Assembly: GCA_947172645.1 (NCBI GenBank)
Contig: CAMWBY010000006.1
Location: forward strand, 1-64,000
Length of the DNA stretch: 64,000 nucleotides
Direction: 5' to 3'
Origin: an uncultured Lachnospiraceae bacterium
Lineage (GTDB): Bacteria; Bacillota; Clostridia; Lachnospirales; Lachnospiraceae
Shown here: piece after piece, positions 23,974 through 34,221 of the stretch
Position numbering within the stretch: position 1 is the first letter of the stretch
How the letters are laid out: the number at the start of each line of letters is the position of its first letter
Translations under genes and position numbers: made by a program
The notes under the pieces: generated by a model
Seen by the model: only the letters and a program-made list of their open reading frames with translations
Database searches by the model: none
Told to the model about the DNA's origin: nothing

Positions 23974-26136
23974 TTACAGATGCAGGACTCTCTCCTTAAT
24001 CTCCTGTGTTCGTCCCTGGTTCCAGAACTGGGTGCCGATATATCCGCAAGTGCGGCGCGCCACATTCATCTTATTCTGGTCTGTATTGCCGCAGTTAGGG
24101 CATTGCCAGACTAGTTTGCCGTCCGGGTTCTCGACAATCTGGATTTCCCCATGATAATCGCATTCCTGGCAGTAATCGCTCTTTGTGTTCAATTCCGCAT
24201 ACATAATATTCTCATAAATATACTGCATCACAGACAGGACGGCATCCAGATTATTCTCCATGTTTGGCACTTCCACATAACTAATCGCGCCGCCCGGGGA
24301 CAGTTCCTGGAACTGGGCCTCAAATTTTAATTTCTCAAAAGCATTAATCTTCTCCGTCACATGCACATGGTAACTGTTGGTAATATAGTTCTTATCCGTC
24401 ACACCTTCAATCACGCCGAAGCGCTTTTGCAGACATTTGGCAAATTTATAAGTAGTGGATTCAAGCGGCGTCCCATATAAGCTGAAATCTATATTCGTCT
24501 CCTCACGCCACCTGTGGCAGGCATCATTCAGATACCCCATAACCTCCAAGGCAAAAGGCGTCCCTTCCGGGTCGGTATGGCTCTTGCCCGTCATGTACCT
24601 GGTGCATTCACACAGCCCCGCATAGCCGAGGGATATCGTCGAATATCCGCCATAAAGCAGTTTGTCAATCTTCTCACCCTTTCCAAGCCTGGCAAGCGCG
24701 CCGTTCTGCCATAAAATCGGCGCCACATCGGAAGGGGTTCCTTTCAGCCTGTTATGGCGGCACATAAGCGCCCTCCTGCACATGTCCAGACGTTCATCCA
24801 ATATATTCCAGAACTTATCCATATCCCTGCCGGAAGAACATGCCACATCCACCAGATTCAGCGTCACAACCCCCTGGTTAAACCTGCCGTAAAATTTCGG
24901 TTTGCCTTCTTCATCATGATATACCGTGAGGAAAGAGCGGCATCCCATACAGGTATAGCAGTTGCCGTCCTTCAATTTCTTCATAATTTTCTCAGATATA
25001 TAATCCGGCACCATGCGTTTGGCAGTGCACTTGGCCGCCAACCTCGTTAAATACCAGTACTTACTGTCCTCACGTATATTGTCTTCTTCCAGGACATAAA
25101 TTAACTTCGGGAACGCAGGCGTAATATAGACACCTTTCTCATTCTTCACCCCCTGGATACGCTGCCTAAGCATCTCTTCGATAATCATCGCAAGGTCGTC
25201 CCTAAGCTGCCCCTCCGGTACTTCGTCAATATACATAAACACTGTGATAAAAGGAGCCTGGCCGTTCGTCGTCATCAGAGTGATAACCTGATACTGGATA
25301 ATCTGGACGCCGCGCTTAATCTCGTCTTTGACCCTGCTCTCGGCAATCTGGTTAATCTGGGCCTCATCCGCCTTCAGACCGCTCTCCTCCAGTTCCTTTC
25401 TAATTTCCTTACGGAACTTCTCCCTGCTCACCTGCACGAAAGGCGCCAGGTGGGACAAAGATATGCTCTGCCCGCCATACTGGCAGCTCGCAATCTGCGC
25501 AATACTCTGTGTCGCCACATTGCATGCCGTAGAAAAGCTCTTAGGCGTGTCAATCATCGTCTCGCTGACCACCGTGCCATTCTGCAGCATGTCCTCTAAG
25601 TTCACAAGGCAGCAGTTATGCATATGCTGCGCAAAATAATCCGCGTCATGAAAATGTATAATCCCCTGCTCATGGGCATCCACAATATCCGGCGGCAGCA
25701 AAAACCGCTTTGTGATATCTTTACTTACTTCCCCCGCCATATAATCCCGCTGCACACTGTTAACTGTCGGGTTTTTATTTGAATTTTCCTGTTTTACCTC
25801 TTCATTATTACATTCAAGAAGGCTTAAAATCTGTTCGTCCGTCGAATTGGATTTTCTGACCAACGCCCTCTTGTATCGATAGGTGATATAATTCCTTGCC
25901 ATCGTATAAGCGCGGTATTTCATCAACTGGTTTTCCACCATATCCTGAATCTCTTCTACGTTCGCCGAACGCTTCATATCTTCACAGTTCTTCTCTACTA
26001 CACCGGCAATCTCATCAATTTCACCATCCGTTAATTTATCTTCTTCCTTTACACTATTGTTTGCCTTACAGATTGCCGCTATAATTTTCTCCAAGTCAAA
26101 AGTTGCTTCCGCACCGCTGCGCTTAATAATCTTCAT
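23974..26136 (-). CDS. nrdD: Anaerobic ribonucleoside-triphosphate reductase (class III)
   Basis: The 720-residue glycyl-radical enzyme reduces ribonucleoside triphosphates under anaerobiosis. An ATP-cone lies at residues 1-90 (MKIIKRSGAEATFDLEKIIA). The catalytic barrel includes HDADYFAQHMHNCCLVNLED, CYTCMGCRSFL and GGYSTISLGYAGLCECTRYM. The C-terminus has the Zn site CQECDY...CPNCGNTD and the radical loop RRTCGYIGTQFWNQGR with its Gly near residue 700. An NrdR-box-like palindrome lies 63-78 bases before the start. Length is normal. Confidence 0.96.
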   Translation of the reverse strand: MKIIKRSGAEATFDLEKIIAAICKANNSVKEEDKLTDGEIDEIAGVVEKNCEDMKRSANVEEIQDMVENQLMKYRAYTMARNYITYRYKRALVRKSNSTDEQILSLLECNNEEVKQENSNKNPTVNSVQRDYMAGEVSKDITKRFLLPPDIVDAHEQGIIHFHDADYFAQHMHNCCLVNLEDMLQNGTVVSETMIDTPKSFSTACNVATQSIAQIASCQYGGQSISLSHLAPFVQVSREKFRKEIRKELEESGLKADEAQINQIAESRVKDEIKRGVQIIQYQVITLMTTNGQAPFITVFMYIDEVPEGQLRDDLAMIIEEMLRQRIQGVKNEKGVYITPAFPKLIYVLEEDNIREDSKYWYLTRLAAKCTAKRMVPDYISEKIMKKLKDGNCYTCMGCRSFLTVYHDEEGKPKFYGRFNQGVVTLNLVDVACSSGRDMDKFWNILDERLDMCRRALMCRHNRLKGTPSDVAPILWQNGALARLGKGEKIDKLLYGGYSTISLGYAGLCECTRYMTGKSHTDPEGTPFALEVMGYLNDACHRWREETNIDFSLYGTPLESTTYKFAKCLQKRFGVIEGVTDKNYITNSYHVHVTEKINAFEKLKFEAQFQELSPGGAISYVEVPNMENNLDAVLSVMQYIYENIMYAELNTKSDYCQECDYHGEIQIVENPDGKLVWQCPNCGNTDQNKMNVARRTCGYIGTQFWNQGRTQEIKERVLHL

Positions 26137-26198
26137 ACTGTAATATCACCAATCTTTCTACAAATATCTACATCATCTATATATCTTCCCAAACGCGT

Positions 26199-26214
26199 AT
26201 ACTATATATTGTAT
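26199..26214 (-). promoter_or_regulatory. NrdR-box-like palindrome upstream of nrdD
   Basis: ATACTATATATTGTAT matches the core of the NrdR consensus (ACACWATATATWGTGT-like) and is nearly palindromic. It lies within 80 bases of the nrdD start. Only one convincing box is seen; typical NrdR operators have two. The nrdR gene is in the same window at 39029-39478. Confidence 0.55.
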
Positions 26215-26425
26215 CATCGTTTTCTTTACTGTCAAGGCATAACCGGTTTTTATTTTTCTTCTTCACATTCTATTTAATATTATATTGTTATCTATATATC
26301 ATATTCCTTCCAGTATCCTTCCGTCTAAAGAATCATCCGCTTACACCCTCAGTCTCTTTTTCTATTCCAATTCAACTTATCGTTAATTTACGGCAAAAAC
26401 AAAATTCGCTCTTATTATCTGCGCT

Positions 26426-26812
26426 TTACTCCCGCAGACGCTGAGCCAATGGCAGGCTTGTCCGCCCATCACGCTTAAAGCCTATCGAAATGTGTCCATG
26501 GTTCTTCTCCAAGTCGCCTAATACCTCTCTGGCATTTTCTTCCCGTTCCATCCGCAGCTTATGCAGTCTGCCGTCCCTGTCCTCAAGCATCAGATAAAAC
26601 TCTTTCAGAAGAAATTCACCGCTCTCGCCGCTCTCCTCCCGAAGGTATGCACGTACAATTTCTTCATAAGAAATAAACCTTACCCTAATAAAATAACGGT
26701 AAAACAGATGGATATCCCCCAACTTTGCCTCCCCTTTCCGCCAGGCAGTTTTAAACTCTCTCTTTAATTGTTCCTGCTCTGCTTCCTTCCCTGCAAGACA
26801 GATAAATTTCAT
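26426..26812 (-). CDS. Conserved-looking hypothetical protein
   Basis: The product is 128 residues and begins MKFICLAGKEAEQEQLKREF; the ATG at 26812 has GGAGG five bases upstream. It is charged, with no membrane segment or signal peptide, and predicted mostly helical. A phrase HLFYRYFIRVRFISYEEIVR lies in the middle and GHISIGFKRDGRTSLPL at the end. I do not recognise a family. It sits alone on the minus strand between nrdD and the small zinc-ribbon-like gene, with about 290 AT-rich bases on each side that show no clear feature except the NrdR box. Confidence 0.6.
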   Translation of the reverse strand: MKFICLAGKEAEQEQLKREFKTAWRKGEAKLGDIHLFYRYFIRVRFISYEEIVRAYLREESGESGEFLLKEFYLMLEDRDGRLHKLRMEREENAREVLGDLEKNHGHISIGFKRDGRTSLPLAQRLRE

Positions 26813-27097
26813 AAATACCTCCATGCGTTGCTCTTTATAACAAAGATTTATACAATAAAAAGCATTTGGACTTTCATTCTTCCAAATACTTTCTAATATT
26901 TCAGATTATTCTATTCTAAATAAAATAAAGCACTATGCATAATCTCCGCCAACTAATTTCCTGGTATGTCCGTTCGTAATGAAACGTCATATCATCTTTT
27001 AACAACCCTTTTATAATCCTACTGAAAAATAAAATTATGGTTTCTATATTATGTAAAAAGTAACACAATTTCTGTATCACTTTCAATTTTATTTCCC

Positions 27098-27340
27098 CTA
27101 TTGGGCCTTTATGTAATCATCAAGCAAAATATGTTCCCTTGATTTTTCTCGAATATCTCTAATAGTTGGCAAACCATACTTTCTGCCAAATTTGCACAAC
27201 CCGCAACCACAATGAATTTTTCCCTTTGAATACTGTCCATCATGCGGATACCAATCTAAACCATAAACTGCTTTACTAATACGCTTTTTTCTCTGTATTT
27301 TTCTTTTCCTTATATCTCTAAGATATGCTTTATCTCTCAA
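27098..27340 (-). CDS. Small basic protein with CxCxxC motif, TTG start
   Basis: The 80-residue protein begins with a very basic stretch (LRDKAYLRDIRKRKIQRKKR, first codon TTG). It has YPHDGQYSKGKIHCGCGLC in the middle, a CxCxxC arrangement suggesting metal binding. An AAAGGGG ribosome site lies eight bases before the TTG. The basic head and possible zinc knuckle suggest nucleic-acid binding, but no function is established. Its first bases overlap the end of a broken araC gene, whose last codons are made from this gene's leader. Confidence 0.6.
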   Translation of the reverse strand: MRDKAYLRDIRKRKIQRKKRISKAVYGLDWYPHDGQYSKGKIHCGCGLCKFGRKYGLPTIRDIREKSREHILLDDYIKAQ

Positions 27341-27828
27341 ATTACGAACCCCTTTAAAATTTCACTTTCCCCTTTATCCGAATACAGCAGTTCCTCCACC
27401 GCATGCTCCAAGCGAATCTGATACAGATAATCCACAAAATTCATCCCCATCCGCTGCTTCACATACCTTGAGACATAGCTGACGGAAAGATGCAAGAAGT
27501 CTGCCACTTCCTTAAGGCTCACATCTCTTCCGTAATTTTCTTCCAGATAATCCGCCAACAGTACCAGATGGTCTGTCTCTCCCTTTCCTGTCCCTTCCAC
27601 ATCGGAAACCATAAAATAATCGACTAACAGATGCAGCAGGTAATAATACTGCCCATATCTGTAAAAATGCTGTTCGTTTCCGCTGTTTGCAAAATCCACC
27701 AGAATATTCTGTACCGTGCGCCGTAGCCTGGCATAATGCTCATTCTCCATATCCTGTATGGAAGTACACCAGAAAAGCATTCTCCTCTTACCGATATAAT
27801 CGTACAGGAAATTCCATGAAATATGCAT
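27337..27828 (-). pseudogene. AraC-type regulator fragment, truncated at both ends
   Basis: The 163 residues contain the first helix-turn-helix of an AraC domain (DVSLKEVADFLHLSVSYVSR, then YVKQRMGMNFVDYLYQIRLE). They stop at DKGESEILKGFVI, before the second HTH of the approximately 100-residue domain. The N-terminus begins mid-protein compared with full regulators of about 280 residues or more, and a stop lies in frame just upstream. The last five codons coincide with the ribosome site of the next gene, which marks a deletion joint. It is unlikely to work as a normal activator. Confidence 0.7.
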
Positions 27829-27837
27829 GGAACAAAC

Positions 27838-28386
27838 CTAAATATATAAACAATGCGATTTCCTTTTCACTTTTTCTTTTATCGCCGAAACAGTCTCATC
27901 AATGGAATAATCCGTCGTGTCTATGACATGAGCCTCATAGCGTTCCAAATGATTAAATTGTTCCCACATTGTTTCTACCAGTTCTATGTTGGTTTCTCTG
28001 TCCAATTTTTCCCGCCCGACAGCGCGTCTCATGGTTTCTTCTTTACCTGCCCGCAACACAATATAATGTACCTCATAGCCGTCCTGTACAATACTCAGCC
28101 AAGGTTCTATGAACCACGGACCGACAATTCCGTCCACAACCACATCATATCCGCCACGGGCAAAACGCTTCGCCGCTTCCAGAAAAGCCTCAATTACAAC
28201 CAAGTTCTGCTCTCCCGATTCAGGTAAATGGGGCGGTATTGCACCTTTACACAAATAATGATAAAAATCGTCTGTATGCAAATGGACTGACTTTGGCAAG
28301 TCGGACTTCTTTGCCAAAATAGATGCCGTTGTCGTTTTCCCGGTTCCGGGTGCCCCAGTGATGATAATTATTCTTCCCCGTTCCAT
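27838..28386 (-). CDS. P-loop kinase-like ATPase (AAA_33/Zeta-like)
   Basis: The 182-residue protein opens with RIIIITGAPGTGKTTTASIL (Walker A). It has a possible substrate-side HLHTDDFYHYL and a second strand YDVVVDGIVGPWF, then a lid-like RAGKEETMRRAVGRE. This arrangement fits small kinases such as gluconate, chloramphenicol or adenylyl-sulfate kinase-like proteins. The substrate is unknown. The start follows the stop of the HAM1-like gene with no gap (TGA-ATG), indicating translational coupling. A role in nucleotide or small-molecule phosphorylation is inference. Confidence 0.75.
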   Translation of the reverse strand: MERGRIIIITGAPGTGKTTTASILAKKSDLPKSVHLHTDDFYHYLCKGAIPPHLPESGEQNLVVIEAFLEAAKRFARGGYDVVVDGIVGPWFIEPWLSIVQDGYEVHYIVLRAGKEETMRRAVGREKLDRETNIELVETMWEQFNHLERYEAHVIDTTDYSIDETVSAIKEKVKRKSHCLYI

Positions 28387-29046
28387 TCAGATACTATCCT
28401 TTCCCGTCTCATGCATGCCAAGCGCATCTTTCAAAAAACTAACGAGCCGCTTTCGATATGCAATATCGGCCTCATCCTCTTCTTCCATGCCAAATCCATT
28501 GTTCTCATCGTCCACAAAATATGCGCCTGTATGCCTGTCCACGCTAAGCGAGTCCAAAGGCCATCCGGGATGCCGCTTATCCGCCGCCCGGTCAATCATG
28601 TAAAAGGCGCTTTCCTTCCTGGACTCTCTGTCTTCCATATAAGAAAAAATTTTTCCATGATTATAGACAGCGATTCCATCCAGATAATAAGCCAGTATCT
28701 TCCCACCAAGCGACTTTACTAATTCAGTATAATATGCAATCATTTCTTCATCGTTCAATCTGTCGCAACCTCCGGGCGACCTGATGTCCAACCCAGGCTG
28801 TCGCTCATCCTCCAATGGAAGCGTCTCAAAATACAGCCCCGAGTCGTTGCAGATTACCAAGTCAAAAAACTGCCCGTAAAATTCTGCCTTGATTGCCGCA
28901 TTTTCCTCCGGCGTTCTTCCCTTTTCTTCCGGTTCATCCATTATTCCAAGGTCGCTTAACGTGCAAAACTCCACATGGCTCCCGCCTAACAATTCCTCAA
29001 AGCGTTCCACCTTGGAAGGATTCGTCGTCCCAATTAATATCTTCAT
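28387..29046 (-). CDS. HAM1/RdgB-like NTP pyrophosphatase, divergent
   Basis: The protein begins MKILIGTTNPSKVERFEELL, as in RdgB/HAM1, and has the active-site-like NDSGLYFETLPL and PGLDIRSPGG (canonical members have DDSGLEV and PGxYSARY). It is about 219 residues with an unusual late stretch rich in acidic residues (NNGFGMEEEDEADIAY). The family hydrolyses deaminated purine NTPs to the monophosphate. Changes in the substrate loop make the exact activity uncertain. The ATG at 29046 is preferred for the GAGGG spacing; 29049 and 29058 are possible. It is coupled to the kinase-like gene and follows an 83-residue unknown gene. Confidence 0.75.
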   Translation of the reverse strand: MKILIGTTNPSKVERFEELLGGSHVEFCTLSDLGIMDEPEEKGRTPEENAAIKAEFYGQFFDLVICNDSGLYFETLPLEDERQPGLDIRSPGGCDRLNDEEMIAYYTELVKSLGGKILAYYLDGIAVYNHGKIFSYMEDRESRKESAFYMIDRAADKRHPGWPLDSLSVDRHTGAYFVDDENNGFGMEEEDEADIAYRKRLVSFLKDALGMHETGKDSI

Positions 29047-29054
29047 CATATCCC

Positions 29055-29306
29055 TCACAGTAATCCCGCATCTTTTAAACAGTGCTTTGCCAAATCAATC
29101 CCGTCCTTTTCCACATAAAAAGAATAGGTAAGCTTCACCTGATTATTTCCCAGGCTTCCAAGCCGTGCCGTGTCATATACATTTTTCCGGAAAGCTTCTT
29201 TTACTTTTATCTTGTATTCAACATGATTGTTTACGAATATTTCCTGTATCTGCTCTTTCTTTTTGCTGTCGTTTACCGTGACTAGTTTCATCCATTTAAA
29301 AAACAT
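29055..29306 (-). CDS. Small hypothetical protein
   Basis: The 83-residue product begins MFFKWMKLVTVNDSKKKEQI and ends GIDLAKHCLKDAGLL. GGAGGGG lies upstream of the ATG at 29306. The layout (a basic helical N-terminal half, a beta strand VKLTYSFYVEKDG, then a helix) resembles small DUF2007-type signal-transducing proteins, but I cannot assign a family. It leads the three-gene group with the HAM1-like and kinase-like genes and is separated from the HAM1-like start by only a few bases. Confidence 0.6.
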   Translation of the reverse strand: MFFKWMKLVTVNDSKKKEQIQEIFVNNHVEYKIKVKEAFRKNVYDTARLGSLGNNQVKLTYSFYVEKDGIDLAKHCLKDAGLL

Positions 29307-29357
29307 TGGCGTCCCCTCCTATTTCTTCACGATTTCTTCACACATGAGCAAACTCGG

Positions 29358-29386
29358 TTGAAAGTTTACAAGCCCTATTTTATAAT
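29358..29386 (+). promoter_or_regulatory. Sigma-A promoter of the traX-like gene
   Basis: TTGAAA (29358-29363), 17-base spacer, TATAAT (29381-29386), 37 bases before the ATG. A near-perfect housekeeping promoter. Confidence 0.8.
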
Positions 29387-29422
29387 ACAATAGAAACACC
29401 AATCAAACCAGGGGGATTATAA

Positions 29423-30169
29423 ATGGCAACAAAAGGCTTAACAGGAAACCAGTTAAAAATAATTGCAATGGCTGCAATGACAATCGACCATCTTATCAGC
29501 GTAATATACCCGAATTATCCAACAGATTGGTGGATTATCGGGCTGCATATTATCGGCAGGCTGGCGGCGCCTGTTTTCTGGTTCTTTGTCGCAGAAGGCT
29601 ATCACCATACCCACGATATCACAAAATATATTGGCAGGCTGTTTATATTTGCATTTATTTCACATTTTGCTTATAATTTCGCCTTTGGGATACCTTTTAT
29701 TCCGTTCCGGACCTCTGTATTCAACCAGACAAGCGTAATCTGGTCCCTGGCCTGGGGACTTGTCGCATTAATGATACACGAGAATGAGCAATTAAGGCAA
29801 TGGCAGAAAACACTTCTGATTCTTGGCATCACGGCAATCACATTCTGCGCGGACTGGAGCAGCATCGCTGTTTTAGCAGTCGTCGAAATCGGCGCAAACC
29901 ATGGTAATTTCAAGAAACAAATGTCTATGATGATGCTATGGGTATCGGTTTATGCCGCTGTATTTATTATTTTTATCAATCCGGTCTATGGAGTTCTTCA
30001 ATTTTTCACCGCATTGACGATTCCGCTTCTTGGCAAATACAACGGCAAACGCGGTAGCTGGAAAGGAATGAAATGGTTTTTCTACATATATTACCCAGCC
30101 CATTTGATACTTTGCGGTTTCATCCGCATAGCTCTGCATGGGAATATCGGCGTTATGATTGGAGCATAG
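29423..30169 (+). CDS. TraX-family integral membrane protein
   Basis: The 248-residue protein has about seven hydrophobic segments. Near the N-terminus it has LTGNQLKIIAMAAMTIDHL followed by GRLAAPVFWFFVAEGYHHT, and near the end WFFYIYYPAHLILCGFIRI. These are TraX/acyltransferase-3-like signatures. F-plasmid TraX acetylates pilin, but chromosomal homologues in clostridia are common and their substrates unknown. GGGGG lies before the ATG, with a strong promoter upstream. It is one of the few plus-strand genes in the window and stands alone. Confidence 0.85.
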   Translation: MATKGLTGNQLKIIAMAAMTIDHLISVIYPNYPTDWWIIGLHIIGRLAAPVFWFFVAEGYHHTHDITKYIGRLFIFAFISHFAYNFAFGIPFIPFRTSVFNQTSVIWSLAWGLVALMIHENEQLRQWQKTLLILGITAITFCADWSSIAVLAVVEIGANHGNFKKQMSMMMLWVSVYAAVFIIFINPVYGVLQFFTALTIPLLGKYNGKRGSWKGMKWFFYIYYPAHLILCGFIRIALHGNIGVMIGA

Positions 30170-30178
30170 CCAGAAAAA

Positions 30179-30203
30179 ACCGGGCGGCGCAAGGCTGCCC
30201 GGT
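30179..30203. terminator. Hairpin between traX-like gene and gdhA, likely bidirectional
   Basis: ACCGGGC (30179-30185) pairs with GCCCGGT (30197-30203). On the minus strand it is followed by TTTTTTC, and on the plus strand it comes 10 bases after the TraX stop. It can terminate either side of the convergent pair. Confidence 0.65.
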
Positions 30204-30253
30204 ATCTCTATGTTCTCATTATGTCAAAAATCCCTAATTCTGTGTCATCATTG

Positions 30254-30400
30254 AAGTCAACAACCCCGCTGCAAGCAACGGGGCATCCATCTTGCAGCGC
30301 TGCAGAGCAGCGGGGTATTGACCCACACGGCATTCGCCAATATGCTCAGAGATACTTTGTATCTCTTAAGCACGGCACTTGGCTCATTGCTCGCGGGAAT
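30254..30400. repeat. Dispersed intergenic repeat, family 1, copy A
   Basis: A 147-base element starting AAGTCAACAACCCCGC and ending TTGCTCGCGGGAAT. It contains GC-rich inverted segments (ACCCCGCTGC...GCAGCGGGGT) and a shared ACGGCATTCGCCAA-type block. It matches the copy at 34070-34195 at both ends and in the CATTCGCCAA block while the inner hairpins differ. It lies in the convergent space between traX-like and gdhA. Confidence 0.75.
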
Positions 30401-30445
30401 AAAAAATTTCTATGCAGAATAGAAGCAATATAAAGATAGCGTATT

Positions 30446-31865
<1,420 letters not shown>

Positions 31866-32067
31866 CCCCGATTTAGTATATTAACGTGTAAAAATTTTAT
31901 AGTGATTTTCAACTATTTTTTGACATATTGTACAATGATACTTATATGCTAGTATTCATGTATACAATTTCATCTCCGCATTATCATATATATTCCTTTT
32001 AACATGTATTTACTGCCTTCTGTAGCCCTAACTACTTCCATGCATACGCTCTCATTTGGCATTATTC

Positions 32068-32499
32068 TCACAGATATTCTCTCAGCCGTTCTATGCTCTC
32101 CTGTTCGAAATCCACCAGTTCCTGCGCAATCTCCATGGCCTGGCATGTAGCCAAACTGTTATGTTTCATGGCTTTCCACATTCCGGTGATGCCTCTGCTG
32201 CTTTCCTGAATCATCATCTCCGCCAGATGCCCTCTGCTGACATTGAACGCCGTATTGGCATGGATACTGCCCTTCAGAATAATATCCGCAATCTGGCTTC
32301 CACGGTACACTTCCCCCTCGTTCTTTAGAATCTGGTCCAACGCCCTGTTATGGATTTCAGAATAACGCAACGCCTGCCTGGATAACTGCAACGAAAATTC
32401 GTCGTCACCAATTTTGTCCAGAATCGTATCAATCGCGGTCATACCCATCTCCGTATTCTTCTGTACTTCCTGTAAAATCCTTGCATCGTCATGTTTCAT
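32068..32499 (-). CDS. Small helical protein of unknown function
   Basis: The product is 143 residues, started at the ATG at 32499 with GGAGG five bases upstream. It is nearly all helix: ILQEVQKNTEMGMTAIDTIL, LQLSRQALRYSEIHNRALDQ and EMMIQESSRGITGMWKAMKH. The pattern resembles four-helix ferritin-like (DUF2383-type) proteins. No metal-ligand set is clear enough to call. It is single, on the minus strand between gdhA and an SH3-domain gene. Confidence 0.6.
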   Translation of the reverse strand: MKHDDARILQEVQKNTEMGMTAIDTILDKIGDDEFSLQLSRQALRYSEIHNRALDQILKNEGEVYRGSQIADIILKGSIHANTAFNVSRGHLAEMMIQESSRGITGMWKAMKHNSLATCQAMEIAQELVDFEQESIERLREYL

Positions 32500-32602
32500 A
32501 GCTGCCTCCGTTTCTGCATTTGTTTTTAAGTCCTGCTTTCCATGCACCCATGCTGGCATGGTGCCTGTCTCGCAGGTCTTCTGACTCTGCTTATTCGCGC
32601 AA

Positions 32603-32630
32603 AAAGAGCATGGATGCTTCCATGCTCTTT
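32603..32630 (-). terminator. Terminator after the SH3-domain membrane protein
   Basis: A 12-bp perfect stem (AAAGAGCATGGA / TCCATGCTCTTT) with a 4-base loop, followed on the minus strand by TTTTTGC. Confidence 0.8.
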
Positions 32631-32711
32631 ATCATTTCCAATATTTATCTACTTAATCAACAGCCTTGCAGAAATCATCTATGTAACAGACAAAATCCAT
32701 CTTCACGGATT

Positions 32712-34046
32712 CTATTCTACATAATCCGATTTTACATACGCCGTCTTTCCGTTGTACTTCACTTTCGTCCAACCGTCAGCCTGCTTCATAAGAAGTTCAA
32801 GTTTCTCGCCCATATAAGCCGTCCCTAACTTCTCACCGCTCTCGCTTGCTGAGGCACGCACACATACGCTCTCTTTTACGGTCACCGTACCCGAAGAAGC
32901 TGAGGAGGAATTGGAATTAGAACTATTGTCTGCCTGAGTTGTCTCAGGTTCAGGCTCCGTCGCATCCGGCTCTTCATCTCCGCCGCCTGCATCCGCCTGC
33001 TTCGTCTCGGACGGCTCCAAGAACTCGCTCTTAATATAAGCATCCTTACCTTCGTAACTTATTTTACTCCAACCGTTTCCTTTTTCTTCAAGCAGGGTAA
33101 ACTCATCACCCACAGCGGCCTTGCCTAATTTATCTGCCGTCTCACTGTCGGATGTCCTGATATTGACAACATCCTTCGCTTTCACCTTGGTCACTACAAG
33201 GGAAGACCCGCCTTCTGCCGCTCCTTCTTCATTGCCGTCTTCTGTGGCTTCGCCGCCTTCCGCTACCTCACCCTCTTCAGGCGTCCCGCTGCCCGACTCG
33301 CGTGCAAGCGCTTCTCCGACATTCTTCTCAATCTCACTGTTCAAATCGAGAATAAAATCCGCCATCTCATCATCTGCTGCAAGCATATCATTATACGCCA
33401 CAGCCGCTTTATTATTTAAATCAATGACATCATCCTGAAGATTCAGTTCACGGATGTAGCTGAGTACGCTCTCGTCTTCTTCCCCGTCCTCATTGAGATA
33501 AAACTCCCCGTTCTCATCGGTACACACATAATATGTCCGCATACCCGGAATCGGTTTCTCGTAATCGTGGAATTTCACTTCGGTATACACATACGCTACA
33601 TAGGTTCCCTCCTTGGGTCCCTTCTTCGTATAAACAGTCAGTGTCGGGTAAGATTCAATATACTTGCTCGTCTCCTGCGCCTTCAATATCTCCGTGGCGT
33701 CCAAGCGGTCCACAAGACGGCTCATGGTATCGGTATCCCCTTCCACCATGGCGTTGTAATATTCGCTGAATAATTCGTTAATCCCGGGTACGGCATCCTG
33801 CTCCAGGGGTACCACGGGCACATCCACCGCCACATCGTCAGCCAGGTTATTTTCCTCTGTTGTCTCCGCCGTTTCCTCTTCCGTCGTCTTTCTCTTATTT
33901 GCATTGACTGCAATCACTACGGTGACCGCAACACAAATTGCCAAAACTACCGGCATAATAATCTTGGAATATCTAAACAACCAGTCCCTAAGGCCCTCAA
34001 TCCCGGTTCCATAGGGATTTTGCGTATCCTTATTCGTTCTATCCAT
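32712..34046 (-). CDS. Membrane-anchored protein with two bacterial SH3 domains
   Basis: The 444-residue protein starts at the ATG at 34046 (MDRTNKDTQNPYG), about nine bases after AAAGG. One membrane helix lies near residues 27-47 (IIMPVVLAICVAVTVVIAVN), so it has a cytoplasmic head and a large extracellular part. Acidic linkers follow. Two SH3b domains lie at about 300-360 (KDVVNIRTSDSETADKLGKA) and 390-444 (ESVCVRASASESGEKLGTAY), and the middle region (about 80-240) has no known domain. SH3b domains bind peptidoglycan peptides, so a wall-sensing or wall-binding role is likely. Confidence 0.8.
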   Translation of the reverse strand: MDRTNKDTQNPYGTGIEGLRDWLFRYSKIIMPVVLAICVAVTVVIAVNANKRKTTEEETAETTEENNLADDVAVDVPVVPLEQDAVPGINELFSEYYNAMVEGDTDTMSRLVDRLDATEILKAQETSKYIESYPTLTVYTKKGPKEGTYVAYVYTEVKFHDYEKPIPGMRTYYVCTDENGEFYLNEDGEEDESVLSYIRELNLQDDVIDLNNKAAVAYNDMLAADDEMADFILDLNSEIEKNVGEALARESGSGTPEEGEVAEGGEATEDGNEEGAAEGGSSLVVTKVKAKDVVNIRTSDSETADKLGKAAVGDEFTLLEEKGNGWSKISYEGKDAYIKSEFLEPSETKQADAGGGDEEPDATEPEPETTQADNSSNSNSSSASSGTVTVKESVCVRASASESGEKLGTAYMGEKLELLMKQADGWTKVKYNGKTAYVKSDYVE

Positions 34047-34069
34047 GTACAACAACCTTTCTAAAATCT

Positions 34070-34195
34070 AAGTCAACAACCCCGCCGCAAGCAACAGGGC
34101 ATCAAATTTGAAACACCCCAAGGCGGGGTATGTGACCCTCGCGGCATTCGCCAAATGTCTGCTTCGCATCCGCTTGGCTCATTGCTCGCGGGAAT
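34070..34195. repeat. Dispersed intergenic repeat, family 1, copy B
   Basis: A 126-base element with the same ends as the copy at 30254-30400 (AAGTCAACAACCCCGC... to ...TTGCTCGCGGGAAT) and the same CATTCGCCAA block, and with an inner ACCCCGCC/GGCGGGGT inverted pair. It lies between the SH3-protein start and tRNA-Arg. Inner sequences differ while ends and stems are kept. Confidence 0.75.
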
Positions 34196-34221
34196 CAAAG
34201 CAATCTGCCAGGAATTCCCAA

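Noticed and set aside
26174..26187. Possible second NrdR box near CATCTATATATCTT
   Set aside because: Weak match and about 25 bases centre to centre from the first, not the usual spacing.
31920..31925. Perfect TTGACA on the plus strand upstream of gdhA
   Set aside because: No good -10 at 17 bases and no plus-strand gene or RNA recognisable behind it.
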